Source: Pseudomonas quebecensis (GTDB lineage: Bacteria > Pseudomonadota > Gammaproteobacteria > Pseudomonadales > Pseudomonadaceae). Taken from it: a stretch of DNA of 64,000 nt. A program made the position numbers and the translations under genes. The stretch is from positions 4,153,001 through 4,217,000 of the forward strand of contig NZ_CP112866.1 of NCBI RefSeq assembly GCF_026410085.1, in the 5' to 3' direction. Numbering within the stretch: position 1 is the stretch's first letter; each line of letters begins with the position of its first letter. The notes beneath the pieces are model-generated. The model saw only the letters and a list, made by a program, of their open reading frames with translations, ran no database searches and was not told where the DNA came from. Of this stretch, positions 1 through 9,030 are shown piece by piece.

Positions 1-269
1 CGCTCCTTGGCATTCAACTGGCTGAATTTGACCTTGGTCGCGTCGCCGAATACGGCAGCCGCCACAGCGCGGCACACGTCAGCGTCGATCCCCAGGATCT
101 TGCCGCTGGCATCCGGTACCGAGAAACCCGGCAAGCCGTCACTCACGCCACATTGCACAAAGCCTTTCTTCTGCACGGCGTCCAGGGTAGCGCCGGCTTG
201 GGCGAAACCGCTGACACCCAATACAGCGGCCGCGCAAACGATGGCCAGGGTGGATTTCAAAACCTTCAT
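1..269 (-). CDS. aapJ: AapJ-type amino-acid ABC transporter substrate-binding protein (5' part, cut by window edge)
   Basis: Only the N-terminal ~89 codons lie in the window, and the rest continues beyond position 1. The translation starts with a clear Sec signal peptide (MKVLKSTLAIVCAAAVLGVS, then GFAQA as the cleavage region). The mature part (TLDAVQKKGFVQCGVSDGLP, then a GIDADVCRAVAAAVFGD stretch) is typical of the general L-amino-acid receptor AapJ of AapJQMP uptake systems. AapJ would bind polar amino acids in the periplasm. The ATG at 269 has a GGAGG Shine-Dalgarno 6-7 bases upstream. A sigma-54-like promoter lies about 200 bases upstream on the same strand. The aapQMP genes would be expected further left, outside the window. 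Confidence 0.9.
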   Translation of the reverse strand, partial: MKVLKSTLAIVCAAAVLGVSGFAQAGATLDAVQKKGFVQCGVSDGLPGFSVPDASGKILGIDADVCRAVAAAVFGDATKVKFSQLNAKE

Positions 270-463
270 TCAAACCTCCAGTTGCTCTTGTTGTGTCGGA
301 GCTCGAACCCCACCGCACCCTTTTGAGGCGACCTTGACCCGTGTTGGCTTTTTTTGGGGTCAAACAGTAAGAGGCTGTCGCTGTAAGTCCAGTTGCTATC
401 CCGAAAGCGGCAGTCACTGATAGTGTTACCGTCACGGAAGAGACCTGACATCGACATGTGCAT

Positions 464-479
464 AGCAAGCGCCGTACCA
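464..479 (-). promoter_or_regulatory. Candidate sigma-54 promoter for aapJ
   Basis: Read on the minus strand the site is TGGTACGGCGCTTGCT. It matches the -24/-12 consensus TGGCAC-N5-TTGCW, with the invariant GG and GC exactly ten bases apart and one mismatch (T for C). It points towards aapJ with a predicted leader of about 180 bases. Amino-acid uptake systems in pseudomonads are often RpoN-dependent, so the context fits. The rest of the 270-614 gap shows no gene; it holds only this site and the upstream region of the esterase. Confidence 0.45.
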
Positions 480-554
480 GAGTGAGGACGGAGTTGCTTC
501 AACCTATGGTCAAGCACTAAAGAGTCAAACTTGCGACATTTTCGTAACAGATAA

Positions 555-1271
<717 letters not shown>

Positions 1272-1373
1272 AAGCCTGGCGTTATGTAGCCGTATGACAG
1301 ACGCACTACGCCGCGCCCGTTTCTTGCATTACACTGGCCGGCGTATATTCCTTAACCAATTAATGAGATCACC

Positions 1374-2837
1374 GTGCTCGAAGCACTCAAGAAGATGTTC
1401 GGCAAAAGCGAGGCTGAGCCGCTCGCGCCTGTTCCCAGCGCCCCTGTCCCGACACACGGCAGCCGCAGTGACGGTCAACAGCCCGGCCGGACCGCACCTG
1501 CCGTCCAGCCCGATAAGCCGACGGTGATGGCGCCCCAACAGGCAACGCCTGCTCAAGCCGCCCCAGCCCCTCAGCCCAAGGCCCCACGGCGTGAACGCGC
1601 GCCCAAACCGCCGGTCATCCCGTGGAAACTCGAAGACTTCGTCGTCGAACCTCAGGAAGGCAAGACCCGCTTCCATGATTTCAAGCTGGCCCCGGAACTG
1701 ATGCATGCCATCCAGGACCTGGGTTTCCCGTACTGCACACCGATCCAGGCGCAGGTGCTGGGCTTTACCCTGGCCGGCAAAGACGCCATCGGCCGCGCCC
1801 AGACCGGCACGGGCAAGACCGCTGCGTTCCTGATCTCGATCATCACCCAGTTACTGCAAACGCCGCCGCCCAAAGAGCGCTACATGGGTGAACCGCGCGC
1901 GCTGATCATCGCCCCGACCCGCGAACTGGTGGTGCAGATCGCCAAGGACGCCGCCGACCTGACCAAGTACACCGGCCTCAACGTCATGACGTTCGTCGGC
2001 GGTATGGACTTCGACAAGCAGCTCAAGCACCTCGAAGCGCGCCACTGCGACATTCTGGTGGCCACCCCGGGCCGCCTGCTGGACTTCAACCAGCGCGGCG
2101 ACGTGCACCTGGACATGGTCGAAGTGATGGTGCTGGACGAAGCCGACCGCATGCTCGACATGGGCTTTATCCCGCAGGTGCGCCAGATCATTCGCCAGAC
2201 CCCGCCAAAGGCCGAGCGCCAGACCCTGCTGTTCTCCGCGACCTTCACCGAAGACGTGATGAACCTCGCCAAGCAGTGGACCACTGATCCTTCGATCGTT
2301 GAGATCGAAGCCGAGAACGTGGCCAGCGAAAATGTCGAGCAGCATATCTACGCCGTGGCCGGCGCCGACAAATACAAACTGCTCTATAACCTGGTCAATG
2401 ACAACGGTTGGGAGCGGGTGATGGTGTTCGCCAACCGCAAGGATGAAGTGCGCCGCATCGAAGAACGCCTGGTGCGCGATGGCGTCAACGCTGCGCAACT
2501 GTCCGGTGATGTACCGCAGCACAAGCGCATCAAGACCCTGGAAGGTTTCCGCGAAGGCAAGATTCGCGTGCTGGTGGCTACCGACGTGGCAGGCCGCGGG
2601 ATTCACATCGACGGCATCAGCCACGTGATCAACTTCACCCTGCCGGAAGTGCCTGACGACTATGTGCACCGGATTGGCCGTACCGGCCGCGCGGGCGCGG
2701 CGGGTGTGTCGATCAGTTTTGCCGGTGAGGATGACTCCTACCAGTTGCCGTCGATCGAGGCGCTGCTGGGCCGCAAGATCAGCTGCGAGACACCGCCGAC
2801 GCATCTATTGCGAGCCGTGGAACGCAAACGCCCCTGA
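1374..2837 (+). CDS. rhlB: ATP-dependent RNA helicase RhlB
   Basis: A 487-residue DEAD-box helicase. Residues 1-95 form a Pro/Ala-rich, probably disordered extension. The core follows with motif I AQTGTGKT, Ia [20 protein letters not shown] and [12 protein letters not shown]. RhlB unwinds structured RNA and works with the RNase E degradosome. The gene starts with GTG at 1374 ([11 protein letters not shown]), the usual N-terminus of pseudomonad RhlB. The gene ends 42 bases before the converging moaE. The rhlB symbol rests on overall similarity and the extension; another rhl paralogue is less likely. Confidence 0.88.
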   Translation: MLEALKKMFGKSEAEPLAPVPSAPVPTHGSRSDGQQPGRTAPAVQPDKPTVMAPQQATPAQAAPAPQPKAPRRERAPKPPVIPWKLEDFVVEPQEGKTRFHDFKLAPELMHAIQDLGFPYCTPIQAQVLGFTLAGKDAIGRAQTGTGKTAAFLISIITQLLQTPPPKERYMGEPRALIIAPTRELVVQIAKDAADLTKYTGLNVMTFVGGMDFDKQLKHLEARHCDILVATPGRLLDFNQRGDVHLDMVEVMVLDEADRMLDMGFIPQVRQIIRQTPPKAERQTLLFSATFTEDVMNLAKQWTTDPSIVEIEAENVASENVEQHIYAVAGADKYKLLYNLVNDNGWERVMVFANRKDEVRRIEERLVRDGVNAAQLSGDVPQHKRIKTLEGFREGKIRVLVATDVAGRGIHIDGISHVINFTLPEVPDDYVHRIGRTGRAGAAGVSISFAGEDDSYQLPSIEALLGRKISCETPPTHLLRAVERKRP

Positions 2838-2879
2838 GCTGAATGCGATAAGCTGATTTTGAGATAGGTCTTCGGCTGG

Positions 2880-3329
2880 CTACTTCCAGCGATCCGCCGC
2901 GGCGTGGTCGCTGTCCCGCCCTTCCACCCAGCGCGCACCTTCCGGTGTGTTTTCTTTCTTCCAGAATGGCGCGCGGGTCTTCAGGTAGTCCATCACAAAT
3001 GCACAGGCGTCGAACGCGGCCTGGCGATGGGCGCTCGCCGCCGCAACAAACACGATCGGCTCGCCCGGTTCCAGGGCGCCTACGCGGTGCAGCACCTGCA
3101 GCTTGAGCAACGGCCAGCGCTGCTCGGCTTCCACGGCGATCCTGGCCAGGGCTTTTTCGGTCATGCCCGGATAGTGTTCCAGGAACATGCCGGACACATC
3201 GCGGCCATCGTTGAAGTCGCGCACGTAACCTACAAAGCTCACCACCGCCCCCACGCCAACATTCGCGGCATGCATGGCGTTGACTTCCGCGCCGGGGTCA
3301 AAGGCCTCGGCCTGCACACGAATGGTCAT
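2880..3329 (-). CDS. moaE: Molybdopterin synthase catalytic subunit MoaE
   Basis: A 149-residue large subunit of molybdopterin synthase, which with thiocarboxylated MoaD converts cyclic pyranopterin monophosphate to molybdopterin. MoaE signatures are visible: VGAVVSFVGYVRD with a following acidic loop, LEHYPGMTEKALARI, the HRVGALEPGEPIV strand, and C-terminal KTRAPFWKKE, which carries the catalytic Lys residues. It is the last gene of the leftward moaCDE operon and starts 2 bases after the moaD stop. Confidence 0.95.
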   Translation of the reverse strand: MTIRVQAEAFDPGAEVNAMHAANVGVGAVVSFVGYVRDFNDGRDVSGMFLEHYPGMTEKALARIAVEAEQRWPLLKLQVLHRVGALEPGEPIVFVAAASAHRQAAFDACAFVMDYLKTRAPFWKKENTPEGARWVEGRDSDHAAADRWK

Positions 3330-3331
3330 GC

Positions 3332-3574
3332 TCAGCCTCCAGTCACGGGCGGGAAAAATGCCACTTCGTCGCCGGCCTGCACCGGCTCATCGAGGTCACA
3401 CAACTCCTCGTTGCGCGCACACATCAGGCTCGTCTCGTTAAGTACGGCAAACTCCGGATCACAGGCCAACGCCAGGCGCACGGCGTCGACAGTGGCGAAC
3501 TCACCTTCCATCTCCAGCGAATCGAAGCCTACCGCTTCGGCGTATCGCGCAAAAAACAATACGTTGATGCTCAT
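3332..3574 (-). CDS. moaD: Molybdopterin synthase sulfur-carrier subunit MoaD
   Basis: An 80-residue ubiquitin-fold sulfur carrier ending in the required Gly-Gly (PPVTGG), which is thiocarboxylated and donates sulfur in molybdopterin synthesis. The start at 3574 ([16 protein letters not shown]) overlaps the moaC stop in an ATGA tetranucleotide, so translation is probably coupled. Longer in-frame starts inside moaC are not credible because the family is about 80 residues long. Confidence 0.95.
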   Translation of the reverse strand: MSINVLFFARYAEAVGFDSLEMEGEFATVDAVRLALACDPEFAVLNETSLMCARNEELCDLDEPVQAGDEVAFFPPVTGG

Positions 3575-4044
3575 GCCTGGTCCGCCTTGAAATGCCCGCT
3601 CTTGCCGCCGAGTTTTTCCAGCAGGCGAATGTTTTCGATGGTCATGCCGCGATCCACCGCCTTGCACATGTCGTAGATCGTCAAGGCCGCGACGCTGGCG
3701 GCGGTCAACGCTTCCATCTCCACGCCCGTCTGGCCGGAGAGTTTGCAGCGCGCCACGATATGCACCGCATTCTCGCCTTCGGCACTAAGCTCGACCCTGA
3801 CACCGGTCAGCATCAGAGGATGGCAAAGGGGGATCAGATCACTGGTCTTTTTCGCGGCCTGGATCCCGGCGATGCGCGCCACCGCGAACACGTCGCCCTT
3901 GGGATGAGCGCCGTCGACGATCATTTTCAGGGTTTCGGGCAGCATGCGCACACGCGCTTCGGCCACGGCCTCACGGAACGTCACGGATTTATCGGTGACG
4001 TCGACCATATGGGCGCGACCTTGGGAATCGAGATGAGTCAGCAC
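3571..4044 (-). CDS. moaC: Cyclic pyranopterin monophosphate synthase MoaC
   Basis: A 157-residue enzyme that, together with MoaA, converts GTP to cyclic pyranopterin monophosphate in molybdenum cofactor synthesis. Recognisable blocks are [18 protein letters not shown], the [19 protein letters not shown] active-site segment, [20 protein letters not shown], and the C-terminal GGKSG. It is the first gene of moaCDE. The 187 bases between it and the divergent transporter at 4232 must hold promoters for both directions and mark the left edge of the toxoflavin-like block. Confidence 0.95.
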   Translation of the reverse strand: MLTHLDSQGRAHMVDVTDKSVTFREAVAEARVRMLPETLKMIVDGAHPKGDVFAVARIAGIQAAKKTSDLIPLCHPLMLTGVRVELSAEGENAVHIVARCKLSGQTGVEMEALTAASVAALTIYDMCKAVDRGMTIENIRLLEKLGGKSGHFKADQA

Positions 4045-4231
4045 AGCGATACTCCTGATCGGGAGCGCCGATTGTAAACCCGCCGGTCAACATCGCGCAC
4101 GCCTGATTCCGCTGCGCGGCCAAGTAGCAGCCAATGGCCGATCAGCGTGACGAATACGGCTCATCAGAACAAAGAATTGGCGCCGTCAAACCGATCACCG
4201 TAAAACTTTAAAAAAACGGAAAGCAAACTCC

Positions 4232-4678
4232 ATGACCTTACTGATGTTTGTCCTGCTCAGTTTATTCGCCGGTTTCGCAGTGCCCTTGCAAGCAGGGACT
4301 AACGCCAAACTGGGCAATCTCCTGGGCCACCCTTTGTGGGCAACCGCCGTTTCCTTATTGGTCAGCCTGGTCGTGCTCATCGTTGTCATCATTGTTGTAA
4401 AAGCCCCCCGCCCAAACTTATCGACGGTACAAGAAGGTCCATGGTGGATTTGGATGGGCGGTGTCGCGGGTGTGTTTTACATCACCGTTGCTTTATTGAT
4501 GGCACCGCGGCTCGGCGCACTAAATTTCATCATGGCGGTGTTGGTCGGCCAACTTATCGTTTCAATTGCGATTGACTACTTTGGCCTGATCGGATTTCCC
4601 AAGCAGTCTATTAATATCAATAAATTGGTCGGCGTGATTGTCGTCATAGGAGGTTTTCTTATTACAACGCGCACATGA
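4232..4678 (+). CDS. Small DMT-superfamily transporter (YdcZ/DUF606 type)
   Basis: A 148-residue, very hydrophobic protein with four to five predicted membrane helices. The N-terminal segment FAGFAVPLQAGTNAKLGN is the hallmark of the DUF606/YdcZ branch of drug/metabolite transporters; such half-length proteins usually work as dimers. It lies 90 bases before toxA in the same direction, so it may be the first gene of the toxoflavin-type operon and could export the product. That role is inferred from position only. Base composition is more AT-rich than in toxC or toxE. The Shine-Dalgarno is weak (CGGAAAG). Confidence 0.75.
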   Translation: MTLLMFVLLSLFAGFAVPLQAGTNAKLGNLLGHPLWATAVSLLVSLVVLIVVIIVVKAPRPNLSTVQEGPWWIWMGGVAGVFYITVALLMAPRLGALNFIMAVLVGQLIVSIAIDYFGLIGFPKQSININKLVGVIVVIGGFLITTRT

Positions 4679-4768
4679 AAATGAAAGACGGGTCACCGAA
4701 ACAGAAGACTTCTTCATGTTCCCGAGTCAGGGATTGACGACAGCTATTATTATTAAAAAGGTGAGGCA

Positions 4769-5515
4769 ATGACTAAGCAATCTGCAACCGCTACATATGA
4801 CGCTATTGGCGAACGCTTCGAGGCTTTCACGGATACGGCCTCCCAGCGTTCAGTAGAAACCGCGACGTTTTTCCATATGGTCGGCGATGTCAAAGGCAAG
4901 TCAGTACTGGACTTGGCCTGTGGCTTCGGTTTCTTTGGCCGCGAGTTATATCGCCAGGGCGCGAGTAAAGTGGTTGGGGTGGATATTTCCGCCTCGATGA
5001 TAGACCTGGCTCGCAAGGAATCGGCGCGTAACCAGGAAGCGATCGAGTACCACGTCAGCGATATCTGTGATCTGGGCATACTCGGCAAATTCGATCTGAT
5101 TACTGCCGCATGGTTATTCAACTATGCCGACTCGCCGGCAAAGCTGGACAAGATGTTCCAAGTGGCCGCCAACAACCTCGCCCCCGGCGGCCGCGTCGTG
5201 GCCTACACCGTGGAGCCGACGTTCCAACTGCAACGCGGCAACTTCACCAAGTACGGCGTGCATGTGCTGACCGAGGAAGCCCACGAGGGCGGCTTTCGTC
5301 ACCACGCTGAATTCGTCACCCAGCCACCCAGCGCCTTTACCTTTCATCGCTGGAGCCGTGAGCGTTATGAGCTGGCAATCATGAAGGCCGGTTTCCCGCG
5401 CCTGCAATGGCAAAAACCCATCATCTCTGATGCCGAACGGGCCAAGCATCCTGAGGGCTACTGGGATGACTTCGAGCGCAACTGCCTGCAGACCGGACTG
5501 ATCTGCACCCTATGA
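4769..5515 (+). CDS. toxA: SAM-dependent methyltransferase, toxoflavin N-methyltransferase ToxA-like
   Basis: A 248-residue class I methyltransferase. Motif I, VLDLACGFGFFGREL (about residues 45-60), and the acidic VGVDIS (70-75) make up the SAM-binding site; a methyltransferase_11/25 core follows. In known toxoflavin clusters ToxA performs the two N-methylations of 1,6-didemethyltoxoflavin. The assignment depends on context: the following genes encode exactly the other conserved partners (FGE-like, GTP cyclohydrolase II, WD40, RibD-like). GGTGAGG precedes the ATG by a few bases. On its own the sequence would only support a generic methyltransferase. Confidence 0.8.
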   Translation: MTKQSATATYDAIGERFEAFTDTASQRSVETATFFHMVGDVKGKSVLDLACGFGFFGRELYRQGASKVVGVDISASMIDLARKESARNQEAIEYHVSDICDLGILGKFDLITAAWLFNYADSPAKLDKMFQVAANNLAPGGRVVAYTVEPTFQLQRGNFTKYGVHVLTEEAHEGGFRHHAEFVTQPPSAFTFHRWSRERYELAIMKAGFPRLQWQKPIISDAERAKHPEGYWDDFERNCLQTGLICTL

Positions 5516-5520
5516 AAGCC

Positions 5521-5552
5521 GGGCGCGCCGCATCTGGATGCGCGTGCCTTTT
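5521..5552 (+). terminator. Weak hairpin after toxA, possible attenuator
   Basis: An imperfect GC-rich stem (GGGCGCGCCGCAT paired with ATGCGCGTGCC) is followed by TTTTCCTT. It lies between the toxA stop and the toxD start 63 bases later. It could reduce read-through within the operon. The pairing is imperfect, so it may have no function. Confidence 0.3.
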
Positions 5553-5578
5553 CCTTATCGCAGCAGGAAACCAGCGTT

Positions 5579-6586
5579 ATGACTTCCAAGGGTTTCAACC
5601 ATTGGCCGGTGTTCGACGGCCCCCTGACCCCCGAGATGACCGACCGATTTTTGATGGGCCTGCCTGAACACTTCCAGGGCGCGCTTAACCTGAAGCTACC
5701 CCTGACCGCCTGGCGCCAGCTCGCGGAAGAGTCCATCGAACAGTTGGCTGACCGCGTGGAAAACCCGGTCTCGCCACTCGCCTGGCGCTATGCCGCCGCC
5801 CAACTGCTGGCCCTGACCGTGGACCCGCGGCTCGACGTGCTCAATCCGGCAATGATCCACATCAGTGGCGGCCAGGTGGAAATCGGCTTGGCCGAGACGG
5901 CGGTGGATCAGGTCATGCACGACCTGCAGGGCCTTGGCCTGGATCGCGACTGGATCGCCAAGGAAGTACCGCGCCACCCGGTGTACCTGCAACCCTACGC
6001 AATTGGCAAATACCCGGTCACCAACCTCGAATACCGCGCCTTTCTCGAAGCCTCAGGCCAGGCGCGGATTCCCGAAAGCTGGGCGTTCGGCCAATACCCC
6101 AACGAACGCGCCAACCACCCGGTGTACGGCATCACCGCTGAAGACGCCGATGCCTACGCCGCCTGGCTCAGCGCGGCGAGTGGCCAGGCCTACCGGCTGC
6201 CCACCGAAGCCGAATGGGAATACGCCGCGGCCGGCCCGGAAAACCTCGAATACCCCTGGGGCCCGACTTTTCTGCCGCAGCACGCCAACACCGCTGAAAT
6301 GGGCCTGTTCGACACCACGCCGGTCGGCCTGTTGATTGATGGCGCATCGCCCTTTGGCTGCCTGGACATGGCCGGCAATGTCGAAGAATACGTGATCGAT
6401 CACTATGCCCCCTACCCCGGTGGCACGGCCATCACCGACGATCTGGTCAATGTGGTGGGCACTCATCGCATAGCCCGCGGCGGCAGTTTCACCCGCTTCC
6501 GCGACCTGACACGCAACTGCCGGCGCCACGGCAAATATCCGCGACAGATTTATGTAATGGGTTTTCGCCTCGCCAAAACCCTGTAG
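5579..6586 (+). CDS. toxD: Formylglycine-generating-enzyme-like protein, ToxD-like
   Basis: A 335-residue protein. The N-terminal ~80 residues are helical. A SUMF1/FGE-sulfatase fold follows from about residue 90, shown by YPVTNLEYRAFLEAS, YRLPTEAEWEYAA, CLDMAGNVEEYV and IARGGSFTRF. Toxoflavin clusters carry one such protein (ToxD), for which I do not recall an agreed catalytic role. Of the two C-terminal copper-binding cysteines of true FGEs, only the one in RNCRRHG is apparent, so it is probably not a sulfatase activator. It may instead be an oxidative or cyclising enzyme of azapteridine assembly (inference). Confidence 0.78.
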   Translation: MTSKGFNHWPVFDGPLTPEMTDRFLMGLPEHFQGALNLKLPLTAWRQLAEESIEQLADRVENPVSPLAWRYAAAQLLALTVDPRLDVLNPAMIHISGGQVEIGLAETAVDQVMHDLQGLGLDRDWIAKEVPRHPVYLQPYAIGKYPVTNLEYRAFLEASGQARIPESWAFGQYPNERANHPVYGITAEDADAYAAWLSAASGQAYRLPTEAEWEYAAAGPENLEYPWGPTFLPQHANTAEMGLFDTTPVGLLIDGASPFGCLDMAGNVEEYVIDHYAPYPGGTAITDDLVNVVGTHRIARGGSFTRFRDLTRNCRRHGKYPRQIYVMGFRLAKTL

Positions 6587-6657
6587 CCCCTCCTTGTCTT
6601 AAAACGAAAGAATTCAGAATAAAAACGCGTTAATCATTCAGCATGGAAGGAACCGCC

Positions 6658-7257
6658 ATGAACCGCCTAAGCGTACGCAATCACGTAGATATTCCCTTGG
6701 ATGACACTTCGAATCCGGGGACTTTTTATACTTTCAGCGGACTCGAAACCGACCACGAACATATTGTCATCAAACTGGGACCGGCCAATCCAGTCAGTCC
6801 ATTAGTCCGGATTCATTCCGAATGCCTGACGGGTGATGTTTTCAGCTCACAACGCTGTGATTGTGGTCCGCAATTAAATGAGTCCATCGAGCGTATGCGG
6901 GAAGTCGGTGGTTATTTGATTTACCTGCGCCAAGAAGGTCGGGGAATCGGACTATATGCCAAGTTGGATGCTTATCGCCTGCAAGATTCCGGCATGGATA
7001 CGTTCGAGGCAAACGCCCATCTTAACTTCCCCGAAGATGGACGCGACTTCTCCATGGCCGCGGGCATGTTGAAAGCATTGAATATCAAACACTGCCAATT
7101 GATCACCAACAACCCGGATAAAGTCCAGGCCTTGGTGGATAACGGTATCGTGGTCGATAACGTTATTCCTACGGGTGTATTCGTGACGCGCCACAACACC
7201 CATTACCTGCAAGCAAAAGTCGATAAGAAAAATCACGTGATCAAACTGGTGAAATAA
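6658..7257 (+). CDS. toxB: GTP cyclohydrolase II, ToxB-like
   Basis: A 199-residue GTP cyclohydrolase II. The zinc ligands are seen in HSECLTGDVFSSQRCDCG, followed by the GTP-binding and catalytic RQEGRGIGLYAKLDAYRLQ and the C-terminal TNNPDK segment. It would open the GTP imidazole ring to give the pyrimidine precursor shared by riboflavin and toxoflavin. It lacks the RibB half of bifunctional RibBA. Start 6658 is chosen for GGAAGGA six bases upstream. It sits 71 bases after toxD and is visibly less GC-rich than toxD and toxC, which suggests a separate origin. Confidence 0.88.
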   Translation: MNRLSVRNHVDIPLDDTSNPGTFYTFSGLETDHEHIVIKLGPANPVSPLVRIHSECLTGDVFSSQRCDCGPQLNESIERMREVGGYLIYLRQEGRGIGLYAKLDAYRLQDSGMDTFEANAHLNFPEDGRDFSMAAGMLKALNIKHCQLITNNPDKVQALVDNGIVVDNVIPTGVFVTRHNTHYLQAKVDKKNHVIKLVK

Positions 7258-7326
7258 CTCGCTCGCGCGGCTGAATCATTCAGGTCGCCCGCAATAAGCC
7301 AACCTCAACATTAAGGATAATGACGC

Positions 7327-9030
7327 ATGAGACATTTTGGCCCTATCAGCGGTATTGCAACGTTCAACGACACCTATGTCGCCACCGCCGGGTATGACAA
7401 CCAAGTCATTCTCTGGGACGCGCGCACCAAGACGCCGATCCAGCGCGTACTCCACGATCACCTGGCCAACCAATGCGCGTTCAACGCCAGCGGCACTCTG
7501 CTGGTCAGTGCCAGCAGCGACTACACCGCTCGGGTCTGGGAAATCCCTTCGTTGCGCCTGAAAAGCGTGCTCGTTGGCCACGATGACGACATAGAAATGG
7601 CCGCCTTCTCGCCAGACGGCCAGACCATCGCCACCTGCTCGCGCGACCACACCATCCGCCTGTTCGACCTCAGCGGGCAAACCCGGAAAATCCTGACCGG
7701 CCATGAGGCCGATGTAATCTCGGTGTGCTGGGCCGCCGACGGCCAGACCCTGGTGTCGAGCAGCGATGATGGTTCGATCCGCCGCTGGGATGCCGCCAAC
7801 GGCGAGCAACTGGACATTATCGACCTCGGCGGCGTCGAGACCGACACCGTGGCCTTGTCCCGCGAAGGCATCATATTTGCCGGCGACGACGAGGGCAAAA
7901 TTTCGGTGATCAGCAGCAGCGGTACCTACCTGCAACCGGCCCACGCCGCCGGGATCAAGCGCATTGTGTGGAACGACGCGCAACGTATGCTGGTCAGCTT
8001 GAGCTATGACCGTTGCGTGATGCTGTGGAAGCTGACCGCCGCCAATCAACTTGAGAAAACCGCACAGACCTCACTGCCAAGCATCATCTGGCCACGTAGC
8101 TGCGCATTGCTCGGCGACCAGCGCATCGCCTTCGTAACCTTTGGCTCCACCTACGCCACTTGGGATTTCACTACTCAGCAATGGGACATCGGCGGCATCG
8201 AGCCGGCCATCAGCCTGAACGCGGTGACGGTGGTCGGCGACGACATTTACAGCATCGGCGACGCCGGCATCCTGCAGATCAATGGCCAGCCCAGCACCAT
8301 GGCCGGCAGCCTGTGCAACTTCCTGCTGCCATTCGGCGCCAGCGTGCTGACGGGCGGACAGATGGGCACGGTGTTCGACGCCAAGACCGGGGACGTGGTC
8401 TACCAGCACCGCTCGCCGCTCAACTGCGGCACCACCTTTGAAAAGGACGGCGAGCTGCATGCCGCGATCGGTACCTACACCGGCGAAGCCTTGATCTTCA
8501 AGCTGGTGGATCAACAGCCGCAATTTCTGCGCGAAGTGCGCATGCACGAAAACGCGATCAAGGGCATCGCGGCGGATGAGCAGTATCTGTTCAGCGTGTG
8601 CGCGACGGCGGCGGCGGCGTTTTTCCGGATTGCCGACTTCGAACTGGAGACCTATCTCGACAAAGCCCACGACCGCATCTCCAACGGTTGCACGCAGATC
8701 CAGGGCGGCTTCGCCAGCATCGGCCGCGACCTCAAGCTGCGCCTGTGGCAGGCCGGTAACAGTGAAGTCTACGACACCCCGCATAGTCACTCGATCAAGT
8801 GCATCGCCATCTCCAAGGACCGTAAGATGATCGCTACCGGCAGCTACGGCGGCACCGTGGCCGTGTTCGACCTGGCCAGGCGCAGTTGGGCAAAGGTGGA
8901 GAAGATCACCGCCAGCGGTATCTCCTGCCTGACCCACGACGCCGAGGGCAGCGGCTTCCTGGCCAGCGCCTACGATGGCCGCATCTATCCGATCGCCGTC
9001 CAGGCCTCGGCACGGCATTCACGCCAATGA
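7327..9030 (+). CDS. toxC: WD40-repeat protein, ToxC-like
   Basis: A 567-residue soluble protein built of WD40 repeats. Blades ending in (V/L)W(D/E) or LFD are clear in the first third (VILWDARTK, ARVWEIPS, IRLFDLS, IRRWDAAN) and again near the end (LRLWQAGN, VAVFDLAR). It probably forms one or two beta-propellers. WD40 proteins are rare in bacterial biosynthetic clusters, but one (ToxC) is a conserved member of toxoflavin clusters. Its role there is not settled; a scaffold or a partner of ToxE is plausible. The stop overlaps the toxE start by four bases. Confidence 0.82.
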   Translation: MRHFGPISGIATFNDTYVATAGYDNQVILWDARTKTPIQRVLHDHLANQCAFNASGTLLVSASSDYTARVWEIPSLRLKSVLVGHDDDIEMAAFSPDGQTIATCSRDHTIRLFDLSGQTRKILTGHEADVISVCWAADGQTLVSSSDDGSIRRWDAANGEQLDIIDLGGVETDTVALSREGIIFAGDDEGKISVISSSGTYLQPAHAAGIKRIVWNDAQRMLVSLSYDRCVMLWKLTAANQLEKTAQTSLPSIIWPRSCALLGDQRIAFVTFGSTYATWDFTTQQWDIGGIEPAISLNAVTVVGDDIYSIGDAGILQINGQPSTMAGSLCNFLLPFGASVLTGGQMGTVFDAKTGDVVYQHRSPLNCGTTFEKDGELHAAIGTYTGEALIFKLVDQQPQFLREVRMHENAIKGIAADEQYLFSVCATAAAAFFRIADFELETYLDKAHDRISNGCTQIQGGFASIGRDLKLRLWQAGNSEVYDTPHSHSIKCIAISKDRKMIATGSYGGTVAVFDLARRSWAKVEKITASGISCLTHDAEGSGFLASAYDGRIYPIAVQASARHSRQ

